Made by a program: the position numbers and the translations under genes. The notes beneath the pieces are model-generated. The model had not been told where the DNA came from. It saw nothing but the letters and a program-made list of their open reading frames with translations, and did no database searches. A DNA stretch of 64,000 bases, from contig VWZX01006699.1 of NCBI GenBank assembly GCA_013399015.1, positions 204,618 to 268,617 of the forward strand, read 5' to 3'. This document shows, piece by piece, positions 11,451-24,296 of the stretch. How positions within the stretch are numbered: the stretch's first letter is position 1; each line of letters begins with the position of its first letter. This DNA is from Galbula dea (taxonomy: Eukaryota; Chordata; Aves; Piciformes; Galbulidae).

Positions 11451-14282
11451 TTTGTGTGAGGTAGAGCTGGTCTCCTCTTCCATCCAGATGCCTTTTTGAG
11501 AGGTGGAGGTGGGAAGGGAGGCAGGAATAACTCCACCACTTTAGCATCTGTTTTTGTTTCTGGTGGCAATAAGATGAGGATCAAAAACTTGTAGAAATGC
11601 ACTTGGTCCCAAAGCAATTCTGGTACCTTCAGGGGGGGAAGGATGCTCAAGTGTGAAACTGGTGGTGCTGGAACCACTGCAGGGAGCAGCCTCAAGCAAG
11701 TCAGATGTTGCTAGACTCTCTCCTAGCCATTTTGGCATGTTTTACACAGTACCACTGCAGCTAAGTGGCAGGTAGTGGCCTCTGGAAGATCTCCCTGGAC
11801 AAGGAAAGCATTTCAGCTTTCAGATCTCAGGCACCTTTTGGAATCCACATTCAACCTTGAGCAAGATTTGGGGCCATTGCAGTGCCTTTTTTGGATGAAG
11901 AGTTATGAGGGTGTTTGATAGGGCCCTGCAAGTGAAAGAGCTGTCTGGAAAAGCTGTCAGTAAGAGTTAATGACCTCTGAATTATTGAAATGTTTCAGGA
12001 AAAGTCTCCTGAAAAGCCTCAGCTGGTCTGGCCCTGGCCCTTTGCCAGCCTGTGGGATCTCTGGAGGTATTTGCTTTCACCCCTCTCCATGTAGCACTTA
12101 TGCAAGAAATGCTTGCAAGTCTTAAATCACTTATTCTAGGGGGCCCAACAAAATGAAACCTCCCTCTTTGACCTGGGAAAAGCAAGGCAAAGAGCCCAAA
12201 TTCTCTGTCCACCAGCCAAATCCCAAAGTGTTGTCTCTCCCCTGCTTCTCAGCTTGTCCTGCTCACCTACAAACTGCTGGCCAAGAAACCTGGTGGAGGA
12301 GGAGAGGACATCCCCTTAGGAAAGCAGCTGCAGAGCTCTTCATTTACAGGGCTGCTACCTCTGGCAGCTCTCCTCTGGGAGGCACCCTTGGATATTAATT
12401 GCTTGAGTGGGCTAAATTGGGCTGAGTCAACCTGGCCAGCCTGGTGCTGCTGGTCAGGCCAACTGACACCAACCTGCAGTGTCCATGGGGAGGTGGTTTT
12501 GGGGTCAGGGGAGGTCTCATTTCTGAGGTGGTTTTGTTGCAATGGATGTTCTGGAGGAAGCTGGAGAGGGGATTTCTTCAATGCAGCAAAGAAGAGGCTT
12601 TGGGGGAGGCATGTGTGAGCCCTGAGCTTGGGCTGGGTGGGTGGGGGTTTGTCTGGGAGTGAGCAGGCAGAAGGATGCTTCCTGCTTTTTATCCTTTCAA
12701 TACAATGCTTTTTATTTTCACAGCTAGCCACTGTAAAAATGAATTCTGGGGTTTCCCTCACCAGAGTGATTGTGGCATGATTTAAGACCCCTCTGACACC
12801 CTTTCCCTTCATCAGGAGAACATCCAGCTCCTTCCTTATCATCCCTGAGTCAATTCTTCAGTGCCTGCTGAGCCATAAAGCTATAAAGTTGTGTTTTCTG
12901 CCCAAATCAGGACTGACATGCCAGGGTTGGTCACACTGATGCTGTTTAGCTAGATGCATGGAGCAAAGCTCTGTGTCCAAGTGATTAGAAGGTGGTGGGA
13001 TAGCCTCAGAAATGGTAGAGGGCTGGTGTCATGTCCTTTTAAAAATCAGGGAGATGAAACACTTCCCAGGGGTGTTAGAGATGTTTAGTTTTGCTGAACC
13101 AGACCTCTTAGTCTTAAAAATAGGGATTTGGGGGAAATTAAACCCTTGTGGGAAGCAAAGAGTTCCAGATCCTTTAGGGATACTACTACTAGTAGGGGGA
13201 CAGAGGAGATAAGTGCCTTACCTGTGCACTTTGTGGCAAGAAGAGTGTGTTAAACATAACTGTTTAAGTGCTCTTCACTCACAAACATCTCCTCCTGTAA
13301 GGATTGCTAGAGGACTTGGCCATGTCTACATATAAGGAGGGCAAAGCTTGTGCCCCTGCAGGTCTGAGTCTCCTGGCTGAAGCAGCAGTTTGCAGTTGGA
13401 CTGGGCTGTTTAGAAGCACCTTGCTTCTCAGTGTCTACTCTAGCCAACACTTGGTCATCTTCTGAAAGCTTAGCAAGGTGAAGGGGGTTGGAGGAGATGC
13501 AAATCTTCCTAGGTCATGGCTGTTTTCAAGGCTTCAAGTTGATTTTGTACAGGTGTTTGCATGCAGGCAATGTTTTAATCAATCCATTTAGGTAAAGGTC
13601 TCCAACCAAGGTCTCTGCTTTATTGCCAAGTGATGCCAACAGCTGCTGGTGACCATCCTGCTGTCTGCATTACCCCTCTGGGCATGCCATGTTGGGGATG
13701 AGCTTCTTGCCCAGCAGTCTTGGGTGTCCTGGAACCCCCTTGCCCATACTTCAGTGTTTTCTTCAGAGGCTTGACAGCTTCATGAGGAGGAGGGGAAGCT
13801 GAGAAGAACAATGGAAGGCAACAGTGCAGAAGGGGAAGGTAGACAGAAAGGAGTCTACCTTTCCTATGAGTACAGGTTGGAGTATGTCCTTAAGCCTTCA
13901 CCATGATGGTATGTTGGCAGCTCTCTACTCTTTCAGGAGAAAGCACTATTGGGAGTATATTTAGCTGTGTGATGGATCTGTGGATATCACTGTGGGGATG
14001 AGGAATGCAGCTGTTCCTTGGTGAAGCTGGGTGACTTGTCTTGGGGCTGTCCTTAGTCCTTCTCCACAGCCATGCCCTTGAGATGAATAAAGCTGAAGAG
14101 GGATGAGGCTCTGGTGTGCCTTGTGAAAAGGAGAGCCTGCCCTCCTGGTGAGGAAATGTTGGATGGATGTGTGTCTGCACCAAGAGAGAAGGTGTGATGC
14201 TTGCAGGAGGGTTCAGGCTGTAGAGCTGCAGTGAAGAGGAGTCTTTTAGTTGATCCTGACTCTTTATCCCCTCAAGATAAAT

Positions 14283-14388
14283 GAGAGAATCAGTGATTTG
14301 GCTTGGAAGGGACCTTAAAAACCAGCTTGTTGCCACCCCCCTGCAACTCTCCCTGCCCCCCAGGGACACTTTCTACTAGATTAGGAGC
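14283..14388 (-). repeat. CR1 3'-end fragment
   Basis: GAGAATCAGTGATTTGGCTTG followed by GGAAGGGACCTTAAAAACCA; the remainder is a short C-rich stretch ending in CTAGATTAGGAGCA, which resembles the CTAGAGCAGGTTGC block of fuller copies. Confidence 0.75.
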
Positions 14389-17300
14389 ATAACAATGTAG
14401 GTATTCCCATTTAATGACTTGCAAAAGGTCTTTTTGCTCCTCCTGAGGCTTCTTTATTATGTTTTCCTTTGCCTTTATCGATGCAAAGTGATGCTTTCTG
14501 GGGAAAGGGCCACTTTTGGGCTTGCTGCAGGCAGCACAGTGTTTATACACTGTATTTATTGGGTATTTTCCTGCTTCACTCATCTTACACTTCCTTGAAC
14601 TAGTGATTAGTTTGGAAACCCTGGCTTGTGTTTGGGTTTTCTTGGTGGGGGGGAGTGGGGTTTCTTTTTCACACCTCTCTAGGTGTAGAGAAAAGCAAGC
14701 AATGTCTCAAGCTCTTGTCCTGGATGTGACCTCTGACTGTGCCAGGATGAGCTCTGCCTTCACCAGCATTTTCCAGCTGAAGTGCACAAAGCTGAGGGAA
14801 GGGATCAGCTGATTTAAGGCATGGAGAGAAATGAGAAGTGGTGACTTAAGGCAGAATAGCTGTTTGCATGCTGCTGGCCATTCATTCTTGTTGGCTTGGA
14901 TCATTTTAAATCACTTGCAGCAAACTATCTCCACCAGGAGACCTTGCTGCTTGCTTCTTCCCTGAAAACTGCCACAAATCTGGTGTTTTAAGAGCACAGG
15001 GTGATGCTCTGTGGGAGAATCCTGCACTACTGATCTCTTGGGAACTGATCAGCTCATCAGTGTGATCAGATTTGCTGCCTGTCAATCTCTTTTCCTATTC
15101 TGCAGTGATGCAGTTGTGTTGCAAAAGGAATTGGAGGCTTCCTCATCCTCCTGCTGTTGAGCTCTTGCTGCACAGAGATTTTCCAACCTCTCAATTTCAG
15201 GCTGTTTTCAGTCACTGCTCCACATAATTAAAATAAGGCAAAAAAAAAAAAAGTCCTATCCTGCAGGTTTCCCTTGGGATATTATTTCTTGTGTGTGTGG
15301 TTTTTCTCTTCAGTCTGTCTGGTTTTCTGCTGACTTTGGGTGGAGGAGGGGAGCAGCATCACTTGGTTATTAGGTATCTGAAGCATGTAAATTGTGGCTT
15401 TCTCTCTGCCCCTGGGTGCAGTTCCTTGGTCACTTGTGCAGCTGTGGGCTCCCTTGTCCTGTGATGTTAATTCATGGTTGGGTGGAAAGACCAGAGAATA
15501 AGGAGTGAGCTCAGAGTGTAATATTAAACAGCAGGTCTGGTGGAGCCTTGGGCAGGGGTAGTTTTGTCATCTTCCCCTAGATCTAAGCCTTGCATGAGGT
15601 CATGCATTTGTTCAAGCTGGACTTGGCCCTGAATCTGTTTGAGATGGTGCAATTAAGTGCAGTGTTCCCCATCAGGCAGGGAAGCTGGTGCTCAGCTGTT
15701 TTAATGGTAGTGGTGGCCACTGGCAAACTCCTGAAAGTCATTGTGAAGTGCCCAAAACTCTGCTTTAAAGCTAAAGGCCTCCATGCCTTCTGGAAAGCAG
15801 ATTTCTTTCCAGACAGCTGGGCAGTTCAGTCTGTCCCACTGAGACCTGCTCATTCCTCTCAGGGGAAAACTGGGAGAGTCAGAAGGCTTCCTCAGCTCAA
15901 CTTGTTCCTCAGATGCTCAAGTGTTTTGCTGTAGCAACTTGAAGGCAAGGCATTGCATGTGCTGCTGAGTGTCCTGTGAGCTCCAGCAAAGCAAGGTTGG
16001 AGAAGGCAGTGGAAATTGGGATCTCAGAGCACACCCTTAGCAAAAGAAGAAGGTACCTACTGTTTTCTGGTCAGTACTCACGGGTTAACTAAATGCTCTA
16101 GGTGGTCAATCTGCCTGTGTTTGGAGACAACCCAAGAGCAGCTGGTATTAAAGAGCATGTAAATCAACAAGCACCTTTCCAGTAGCTCTTTCAAAACAGT
16201 GTTACCTCAAAGTAAGCTCCAATTAAACATCAAGACATGAGAACTTGGGGGGAGATTCATGGGAGGGAAGGCATAAACCCCAAAGTCTGTAAGTACCACG
16301 TGTGGAAAGCTTGTTGATGAGCTGTGCTTGCCTTCAATATGCAGCTTGTGCTGCAGAGGCTGTTTACTTGGAAGATGCCAGCAGCAGAAGATTGTAATTG
16401 AGTTACTGAAGTATCCAGAGAATGTGTTTTTACTTGTAATCCACTAATACTGCAAGGCTCAAGTGAACTTATTCCTAACCCTAACCCAAGAGAGTCAGGA
16501 TGGGTTGTTTAGGGCCCAGACAGGTTTCCCACAGGAATTTAATAACAGAGGATGGGGTTTGGCTGTTTGTCTTGTTCAATGTAAATGTAAAAATGGAAAG
16601 AATGTCAGAAATCAGGAAGGCAGAGACCCACTTTTTGGCTGAGAGTTCCTGCTGCCAATCGTCTGAGTTGTCCCTAGTCCTCAGACCAAGCACCTCAAAC
16701 TACAACAAACTCAACTGTCCTCCCAGTTAAGTAGGAAACTTCATGTGCCTCCTCCTTGGTGGCTTTTGGGCACACTGCAATTGCTTCAAGTCCAAGTGTA
16801 GTGGCTTACTTCTGAGATCTTGATGGTTTTGTTTCTCATTTTGCAGCACTTCAGGGCTTGGACTCTTCACTTTCTTACCTTTTCCATTCAGTGCTCCTAC
16901 AGGGATGAGAAAAGTCATCACCAGAAGCTTTCCTTTGAAAAGCAGCTCAGCAGTGACACTTTTCATGCCAGTCCTATTTAGTCTCATCTAATAGACATCC
17001 CTGGAGGGAATAAGGTGGGGTGGCAGTAGAAACTTATTTGCTGGAGTAAATTAACTCTGAAGAATGAAAAGCATTGCTTAAATAGTCAAAAAGAGCTACA
17101 GCAAGTGCTTTATGGCAGATCTCGTTCAGGGACAGCAAGCAGAGAGCCTGGTTGTCCTTGAAGGTGTTGGATGAGAAAGCAGTCTGGAGATTGAGGACAT
17201 AGACCTCTTGGTGAGGTGTACTAGAGGCAGAGGGAATTGCTGTGTTGTGAATCCTAGCTCCTTGGGGTGATGATTGCCAGCTCTGTGTCTAGAAGCCTAA

Positions 17301-18750
17301 CCTTATGTCATGCTGAAATTGCTTTGCTTGGATTTTTCTTTTCCTAACTGCTGAAGTCTCTGAAAGAAAAGCTAGGGGAAAGGAACCAGCAGCATGGGTT
17401 TGCTGGATCTAAGGGAACTGGTGTTGTTGGTGGGGAGAGGGGGAACTCCCATTCTGTGGTGACAAAGTCCTTTCCAGACTGTAGATCTTTCCTTCCAGCT
17501 TGCAAAGGTTACTGCAGGGCCTGATTTACACTTCATGGAACCACTTTGCAGCTTCAGGCAAACCCTGGAACATTGTAATGTTGATCTCTAATGTAATAGA
17601 GAGACTAATGTAGAGACTAATCTAATACAACAGAGACTCCTGCCCAGGCTTCCCTAAGCTAACTACTTGCATCAGTTACAGCAGTGCTTTAGAATTTTCC
17701 CTTTAGTTGAACTCTTTTAATTCCAAGAGTGGAGGTGAGATGGTTTGGTGTGAGTGCACCAGGCTGTGGGTGATGGACCTTACTGTCAGTTCTGCACAGC
17801 TCCATCCCTGTGGTCCTATCCTCAGCAAAACATGACTGAGGAGCTGAGATCTTGGCTGTTACAATCACATAAGCCTTGTGGAAGGAGAGGCTTGTGGAGC
17901 TTGTGGATATGTTAGACTGCACTTAAATGCAGTCTGGTTGGCCTTGGCCTCAGCCAGCACCCCACCAACATCAACTGTTCTTGCTTCTGCTAAAACAATT
18001 GGGGAAACATGGGTGGAGGAGGCTGGTGCTTAAGGTGGAAAGGTATTAGTTACCCTCTCCCCCAAATCTGCCTCCTTTTGTGTTCAATTAATCAAGGGGG
18101 ATGCTGCTTCCTCTAGGTTCTTCCAGGTGCAGGTGAGGTAGCCCTAATTTACTCTTCCTACCTGCACTTTTGCTACTGCCTTGACCTTTAAGCTAGTCCC
18201 CTAGCTCTGTGTGTGCCTGGAGTTGTGTAAACACCCCATCACCTTTTACCTCCTGGGCATGTTCCACACTCCTCCTGATGGTAGCGTGCAGAGCCCCTTC
18301 CGTGGGGGTTGCAACAACTTTTCCAAAGGCTCCAGCAAGCCTTGTTTTGAAGTCTGAATCCTGCTGGTGCTATGGGACCAGCATTATGTAGGGAGAAGAC
18401 AAATTACCAGGGCTGGACTTTAGCCAGGACATAGTAGGGTGAATGCCTGGCTGCTTTTTTTTTTTTCCTCTTTCCCAAACGTGCCATTGCATCTTTAATT
18501 ACAAGGTTAAGACCTCTGGTTTATGACTCATCTGCAAAAAAAAACCCCAGCACCTCCAACATAATTGCCTGAGCATGTTGCCTAGGGGACTCTAGCTCAT
18601 TAGTGACTCAGAGGAATGAGTGCCACCTAATGAAATGGCATTGCCTGCTGGAATAGCCCAGCCTTGCCCTTTTCATGCCTAGTCCAAGCAGCAACCAAAG
18701 CAGAGTCCTCTGTAAAGGTGTGAGGTTTCTCAGGGAGAAACCAACCAACT

Positions 18751-19143
18751 TATGCCTTATGAGGAATGGCTGAAATCACTTGGTCTGTTCAGCCTGGGGG
18801 AGACCTCATTGTGGTTTATGATTTCCTCATCAGAGAGAGGTGCAGGTGCTGATCTCTTCTCTCTGGTGACCAGCGATAGGACCCAAGGGAATGGCATGAA
18901 GCTGTGCTGGGGGAAGTTCAGGTTGGATTTTAGATAGAGGCTCTTCACCCAGAGAGTGGTGGAGCATTTGAACAGGCTCCCCAGGGATGCACTCATGGCC
19001 CCAACTCTCTTGGAATTCAAGAAGCACTTGGCCAATGCTCTCAAACCCATGGGGTGACTTTGGGGTTGTCCTGAACATAAACAGGAATTGGACTGGATGA
19101 TCCTGGTGGGTCCCTTCCAACTCGAGGTATTCTGTGATTTTGT
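18751..19143 (+). repeat. CR1 LINE fragment, 3' end (393 bp)
   Basis: Sense copy with TTATGAGGAATGGCTGAAAT, TTCACCCAGAGAGTGGTGGA, a GGGGTTGTCCTGAACATAAA block and a terminal CCTTCCAACTCGAGG then ATTCTGTGATT. The copies at 37671 (antisense) and 40861 belong to the same family. Confidence 0.92.
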
Positions 19144-19181
19144 AACTCTGAATTCCTGCCCATTGGGAATTATCAACCCAT

Positions 19182-19481
19182 AGGAATCATACAATATTGT
19201 GGTTGGAAAAGCCCTCTGAGATCATGGATTCCAACTACCCACCCGACACTCCCATGCTTACCACCAAACCATGGCCCCAAGCACCACATCCACTTGTGTT
19301 TTGAACTCTTCCAGGGATGGTGATTCTACCACTTCCCTGGGTAGCCTGTTCCAATGCTTGATAACCCCCTTAGTGAAGAAACTCTTCCCAATATCCAATC
19401 TGAACCTCTCCTGGCACCACTTGAAGCCATCTCCTCCTGTTCTATCACTCACTACCCAGGAGAAGAGACCGAGCCCCACCT
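19182..19481 (-). repeat. CR1 LINE fragment, 3' end (300 bp)
   Basis: Antisense terminus GGAATCATACAATATTGTGG, then GGTTGGAAAAGCCCTCTGAG and a GTTCCAATGCTTGATAAC segment. It lies head to head close behind the sense copy ending at 19143. The GACCTCTGAGATCATGGA-type variant is also seen at 30886. Confidence 0.9.
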
Positions 19482-19488
19482 TACCACC

Positions 19489-19536
19489 ATAGAACAGTTT
19501 GGGTTGGAAGGGACATTGAAGGTCATCAGCTTGGTG
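19489..19536 (-). repeat. CR1 3'-end remnant
   Basis: ATAGAACAGTTTGGGTTGGA followed by AGGGACATTGAAGGTCATC. Very short and placed directly after another CR1 fragment. Confidence 0.65.
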
Positions 19537-21388
19537 TGTTCAGTAAAGAAAAAGCAAGTAGTATCTCATTTTGCCTAGTGAAGGATGCCTCAGGCTCCCT
19601 CAAAAGGCATAGTAGAAGTGAGAAATTGCTATCCCATGCTGGTGGGAATGGCAGGTCCGTGGACAGTCTGTCTGCCTAGGTCTATTTTGTTTCTCTGAAA
19701 TACGTAAGTGCAATCATTACACAACAAGAGCCTCTTAAAAAAACCCCAGCCATTCCTTTGATCACCAGCATTCTAATCAGTCTGGATGGATCTTCTCCTT
19801 CCCTTCCAGGTGGAGGGAAACAATTGACTGGTGTAATGGGTGCCCCTTACCCACGGTGCCTTTGTTCCTCTAACCCATTGTTCTGGGATGAACTTGGAAC
19901 ATGATGTTTCTCCCTTGAAGCAGACACTTGAATCTCCCTTGGGTTTGTGTGGTGGTTAGATTGATTCATTTTTTTTTTAATGGTCATCAGGGTTGTCCCT
20001 CCAGGAACCTGTGCAGCTGATTGGTGTCTGTGCCAAGCTGTGGAAGGTGCTGCCGTCAGTGGGGTGACTTGTATCTATCCGGTGTACAAAGGCTCCCAGA
20101 GGACCAGGATGAGTTATGATGCTTGAATACGTGGCACACTGTAAAAGAGGGTGGTGGTGAGGGGAAAAACAGGCACTTAACCTGTAAGCCAAAAGCTCTA
20201 GGGTAGAGAAAGGGGCTTTGGGAAACTGTCTCATACCTCAAACGAAAAGCAGGAAGCCTAATCTGTAGAACAATAAAGCAGGCAACATCTCTTTCCTTGT
20301 TGGCCCAAATTCATCCCAGGCTTGCGTAGGTAACGTTTGATTAGCCTAATGAAGTGGGGAAAGACAGAGCAAATTTATTCCTCTTTCTGATTGCATTTTG
20401 GCTGGGAAGAAGGATTATAAAGAGGCAGCACCTAGTAGTAGCAGCTTTTGAAGAGGTTGCTTGGGTGACTCTTGCTCAAGTGCACCTGTAGGGAAGAGCT
20501 GGTGTTCCTGGCCCACACAGCCTCAACTGTGTTAAAGCCAGCCAGGCTGGGCTTGGGTACCAGCCTTGGATCACACCTGAAAGCAGGTGCTCTTGTGCTG
20601 TTTGAGCATCTCTTTACATGGTAAATACCCAGTTTGCCAGCACTTACTTGCAGAACTGACTCACTGACAAATCAAGGAGGTTCCAGAAGTGTGGGGATGG
20701 GGTCCTGGTGCTGCTATGTCTGTGGGTTTGCTCTTGGTCGGTTGTGCTTCCCATCTGTGGCTTCCTCATAAGATCTTGTTGATGCAGATGGTGTTTGCTG
20801 CAGGACCCCAGCTCAGGAAACAGGCCAAGGAAAGCTACAGTGTTCTGGTGCTTATCTTCAAGTGCCAAGCACAGTTTTGGGATCTCCTAATGATCAGGAG
20901 CAGCAGAATAGGATGTGAAATCTTGTTCTCATCTAAATTGAGTTGTTTTCTTCTAAAAGAGACTGGTACTTCTTATCTGGGCATAAGGCACAACCTGGAT
21001 TTCATTATGGTTTGTATTTTTCTATAAAAGCCTCACAGATGCTTAGCTGAGATCATGTTTGGATGCACTTGTTCAGGTTTGATGGGTCACTGAGGTGATC
21101 AGGCTTGTCCTCATCTTCAGTCTGGCTGTGTTGTGGTCCCAGCCTGGGATGTCTGAGGCTGCTTAACTTTCTTTTAAGCAGTGGCTGTGACTGTATAGGA
21201 TATTCTGTTAAATTCTAAAGTCAATAAACAAAAAGATAATGTTGCCATGTTAAGGAAAAGCTGATGCCTGAAAAATTTTGGGGCTGGCTTTGTGTGTGTT
21301 TATCCAGGCTTAGAGTGAGTTTTAGCAGTAAGGTGAAGATGTTCATCTTTGATAATTCTGATGTTTCCTTTTTTTCCTGTCTTTTTAG

Positions 21389-21439
21389 AATCTCCACCAG
21401 CAGCAATGTCAAGAAATGGATACTTCTTTGAAGAGAGTG
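21389..21439 (+). CDS. SLC4A11: SLC4A11 coding exon 2 (carries the internal Met19 start)
   Basis: It encodes the end of codon 13 (Glu), then SPPAAMSRNGYFFEES and the first base of codon 30, matching the human ENSPTMSQNGYFEDSS segment. The acceptor is a T-rich tract ending TTTTTAG. Phase in is 1 and phase out is 1, so the exon length of 51 keeps frame. Met19 lines up with the methionine of human MSQNGYF, which is reported to act as the main start of a corneal isoform; its context has G at -3. The donor is unusual: the chosen boundary is followed by GCAAGT, a GC-type donor. A GT lies 3 bases upstream (21437-21438) and would also keep frame, replacing Ser29-Gly30 with Arg, but its flanking bases fit poorly. 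Confidence 0.85.
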
Positions 21440-24041
21440 GCAAGTATCATTTGGCTTCTTCATGTGTAACATTGCTGCACTGCAGGGTTAGCTGAGAGCT
21501 TGAGACAGGTGGTACCAAATCCATGGAGCTTCAGCAACATGAGAAAAGACTCTTGCATGGTGGTTGTGTAAGCTTGGTCTGGAAGCAGACTCTGCATTTT
21601 TAAATCCTGTAGATGTTCTAGATAGTCAAAGCAGTAAATAATCATCTTCATGTTGTCATCAGTGACTGTTCTGGGTGGCTCCTTGTTTTTCAAGTTCTCT
21701 CATGGTGTTTTCCTGTAATGCAGGCTGGCAGGTGTATATTTGCTTGTCTTTTTCTGGAGTGGAGAGATCATGTGTAGGTGTCAGATGCTTTTGGAGACAG
21801 CCTGCCAAGAGCATCAAGCAAATGTTGAACAGCTCTGGTGAATACATCTTTTAGTGTAAAGTGCCTGGGGCTTCTTACCCTTGAGAAGGTGCAGTGCATG
21901 GAGTACTCAGGGCTTCCAAAGAGTGAGAGAAGAAGACTAAAATGCTCTGGTGATTTAGGCCTGTAAATGCTCATCTTCCTGGTTCCAGTAGGCCAAGTCT
22001 TAGGTTAACATCTGGGAATAGGAAGCTAAATGTCTGCCAGCTGTCAGCTGCAGTAGATCCAGCATTGCTATTGACAGTGCTTCCTTTGGCACTGTTTCAC
22101 TTGCCTTCTCTGAAAGTGTTACATGGAGCCAATTTCTAGGAGTATGAGGATGAAACTGGAAGCAAGTGCTCTCATCTCTAGTAAAAGGTCTCTTCTGTAG
22201 GCTGGGATGAGTTGCAGAAGGACAGGAATTGATGTTTGATCTCTGAGGTTTTTTGAGGGCATGTGGGGCATGAGGTGTGGGTAGCCCTGCTCCTACCTTC
22301 CCTGGCTTGCTTGTGGCCCCTTGGGATGTGGTTGCTGCTTTCTTCAGGACTGAGAATGTAAAAGAGTGATCCAGGTTGGGACCTAGAGACATGACTAAGC
22401 CTCCAGCTTCTGGCTGAGAGCAGTCTAAGGTCTTGGGGAGAAATGCTGCTTGTGATTTGAAGGACGGACAAAAGCAGTTGTTTTCTGCAGCCACCTACTT
22501 CATCCCAAGCCTACCTGCCTAGGGAGCTCTACATGACCCCTTCCAGGCAGGACTCAATATCTTATCTTCCTCAAACTGTTCAAACAGGAAAAAAACAAAC
22601 AAACCAAAGCCAACACCAACCCATCAGATCTCTGGATGGTTTTAGAGCACATGTTTGTAGTTACAGCATTCCCTGTGCCCTCCTAAGACACATGCAACTT
22701 GGTGCCACAGCAGTGAGCATTTGTTTCTGCCCTATTTGTGTTATTAGTCACCTTCCTCCTTTGTTATAAGGACATAGCACATGAGAGCTACCATTAAGGA
22801 CTTCAGGAATCTGCTTATGCTTTTCTCCTGTTGATGTTTCTGTATGGTTTGGGGGAAGGAGGGGAAAGTGGCTTGCAAGTTGCTGTTTAGCCTGCATGCC
22901 ATACTGACTGCTGTATTTATAGTGATTGAAAATACCATGGATTGCTTGGTTATTTCATGCTCCAATCTGCTGTCATTCTGGTTCCTCATTACAAACTGAC
23001 CTTTTTTTATCCTAGTTCAGTTGCTGTTGAGTGGTGAGTCACCTTCTGCTGCCTGATGTAACTGAGGGCTTTGTGCATCTCTGCACAGCATCCACGGACA
23101 GCACATCCTGGGGGCTGCAAGAGGGAATGTTGACATCCCTCTGTTAGGCAGTGCTGTGACTCTTTCTGTGCAGAAGTTTCATGCACTCAAGAGTCTTGAA
23201 GACTTAGCCAACAACTTCAGGCTAGAGGAAACCACAGAGCCAGAAGTTACCTTTTCACATGATTTCAAAACTGCCTGTTTTGCAAAGGAGCTATGTAATC
23301 ACCCAGCTGTTTCTGGGCACCACTTGTTGGGATCTGCTAGGTCATTTGTGGAGGCTTCTTTCCTTATCCCCTCCTGAGATCTTATAGATACATATGGCTT
23401 TCTGTATCCTTAGCAATTAGGATGTTTTTGTTTCTGGCCATATCTGAGGGCTCTGTTCAGAAACTGTGTTTCTCTGCCAGCTAAACCTCTCTTTCTTACC
23501 CTTCTTGTGTTCTCAACAGCAGCTGCAGCAGTATTGAAACTTAAAGGTTAAGACTAGGTTTAGTGTCACTGGTTGCAGCGAGGGTAGTCCTGGCTGCAGG
23601 ACCAAAGCAGGGCTTTGTTAGCACCTCCTGGAAGTTTACTGCTCATAAAAACTTACTGGAGTATTTAATTTGTAGCTCTGTTAATTACTGAGGAGCTGAG
23701 GAAAGCCCAGGAAGGATTTTCTTGTCAGTGGATGTTTTAATAGATGACTCTTTTGGAAGCTCAGAGGCTTGTTATGGTCCCAACCATCTAATAAACTATC
23801 TGATAACTTCTGAACTGGCTAAGAATCTGGAAGGTTAAGCAAAGGAGCCCAGGTTCTGTGTGAGAGTTAATTGTTGTAGCTCACTTAAATACAGGTGTGA
23901 GAGGCTTTGAAGATAGAGGCAAACATACCCTAAAACCTTACAACCAGAAAGCCCCAAAGGATTTTGGGGAAACCTTATTTGTGCCATTCCAGTACTTAAA
24001 GGAGGCCAATAGGAAAGATGAGGATTGAGTTTTATCAGGGA

Positions 24042-24296
24042 GTGTAGTGATGGGACAAGAGATGATGGTTTCAAACTGAAAGAGGGTAGATTTAGATGAG
24101 ATATTGGGAAGAAATTCTTCACTGGAGGGTGATGAGACACTGGCACAGGTTGCCCAGAGAAGTTGTGGATGCCCCATTCCTGGAAGTGTTCAAGGTCAGG
24201 TTGGGTGGAGCTTTGATCAACCTGGTCTAGTGGAAGGTGTCCCTGCCTAGATGAACTAGATGATCTTTAAGGTCCCTTCCAACCCAAACCATTCTT
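24042..24296 (+). repeat. CR1 LINE fragment, 3' end (255 bp)
   Basis: Sense copy with TTTCAAACTGAAAGAGGG, GCACAGGTTGCCCAGAGAAG and a terminal CCCTTCCAACCCAAACCATTC. It ends in a simple CTTTCTCTCTTT stretch in place of a clear octamer repeat. Confidence 0.9.

Larger units (their letters stand above)
2465..21388 (+). other. SLC4A11 intron 1 (18.9 kb)
   Basis: The intron runs from GTGAGG to a TTTTTAG acceptor. The first 750 bases stay CpG-rich. CR1 fragments lie at 3581, 4966, 9325, 11101, 11306, 14283, 18751, 19182 and 19489. A second CpG-rich patch lies at about 8550-9200. Sequence gaps or unresolved bases sit at 7135 and 10434-10457. No nested coding gene was recognised; the longest antisense reading frame (12267-12842) has no family resemblance that I know. 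Long stretches such as 5560-8540, 9400-11080, 11460-14280, 14390-18740 and 19540-21380 look like ordinary unique intronic DNA. Confidence 0.85.

Noticed and set aside
12267..12842. 191-codon open frame on the - strand in intron 1
   Set aside because: No known domain, no recognisable family, low-complexity Pro/Ser/Lys composition, and no splice or promoter context. Probably a chance opening in CpG-poor intron.
16474..16487. CCTAACCCTAACCC, telomere-like repeat
   Set aside because: Just over two units, too short to call an interstitial telomeric block.
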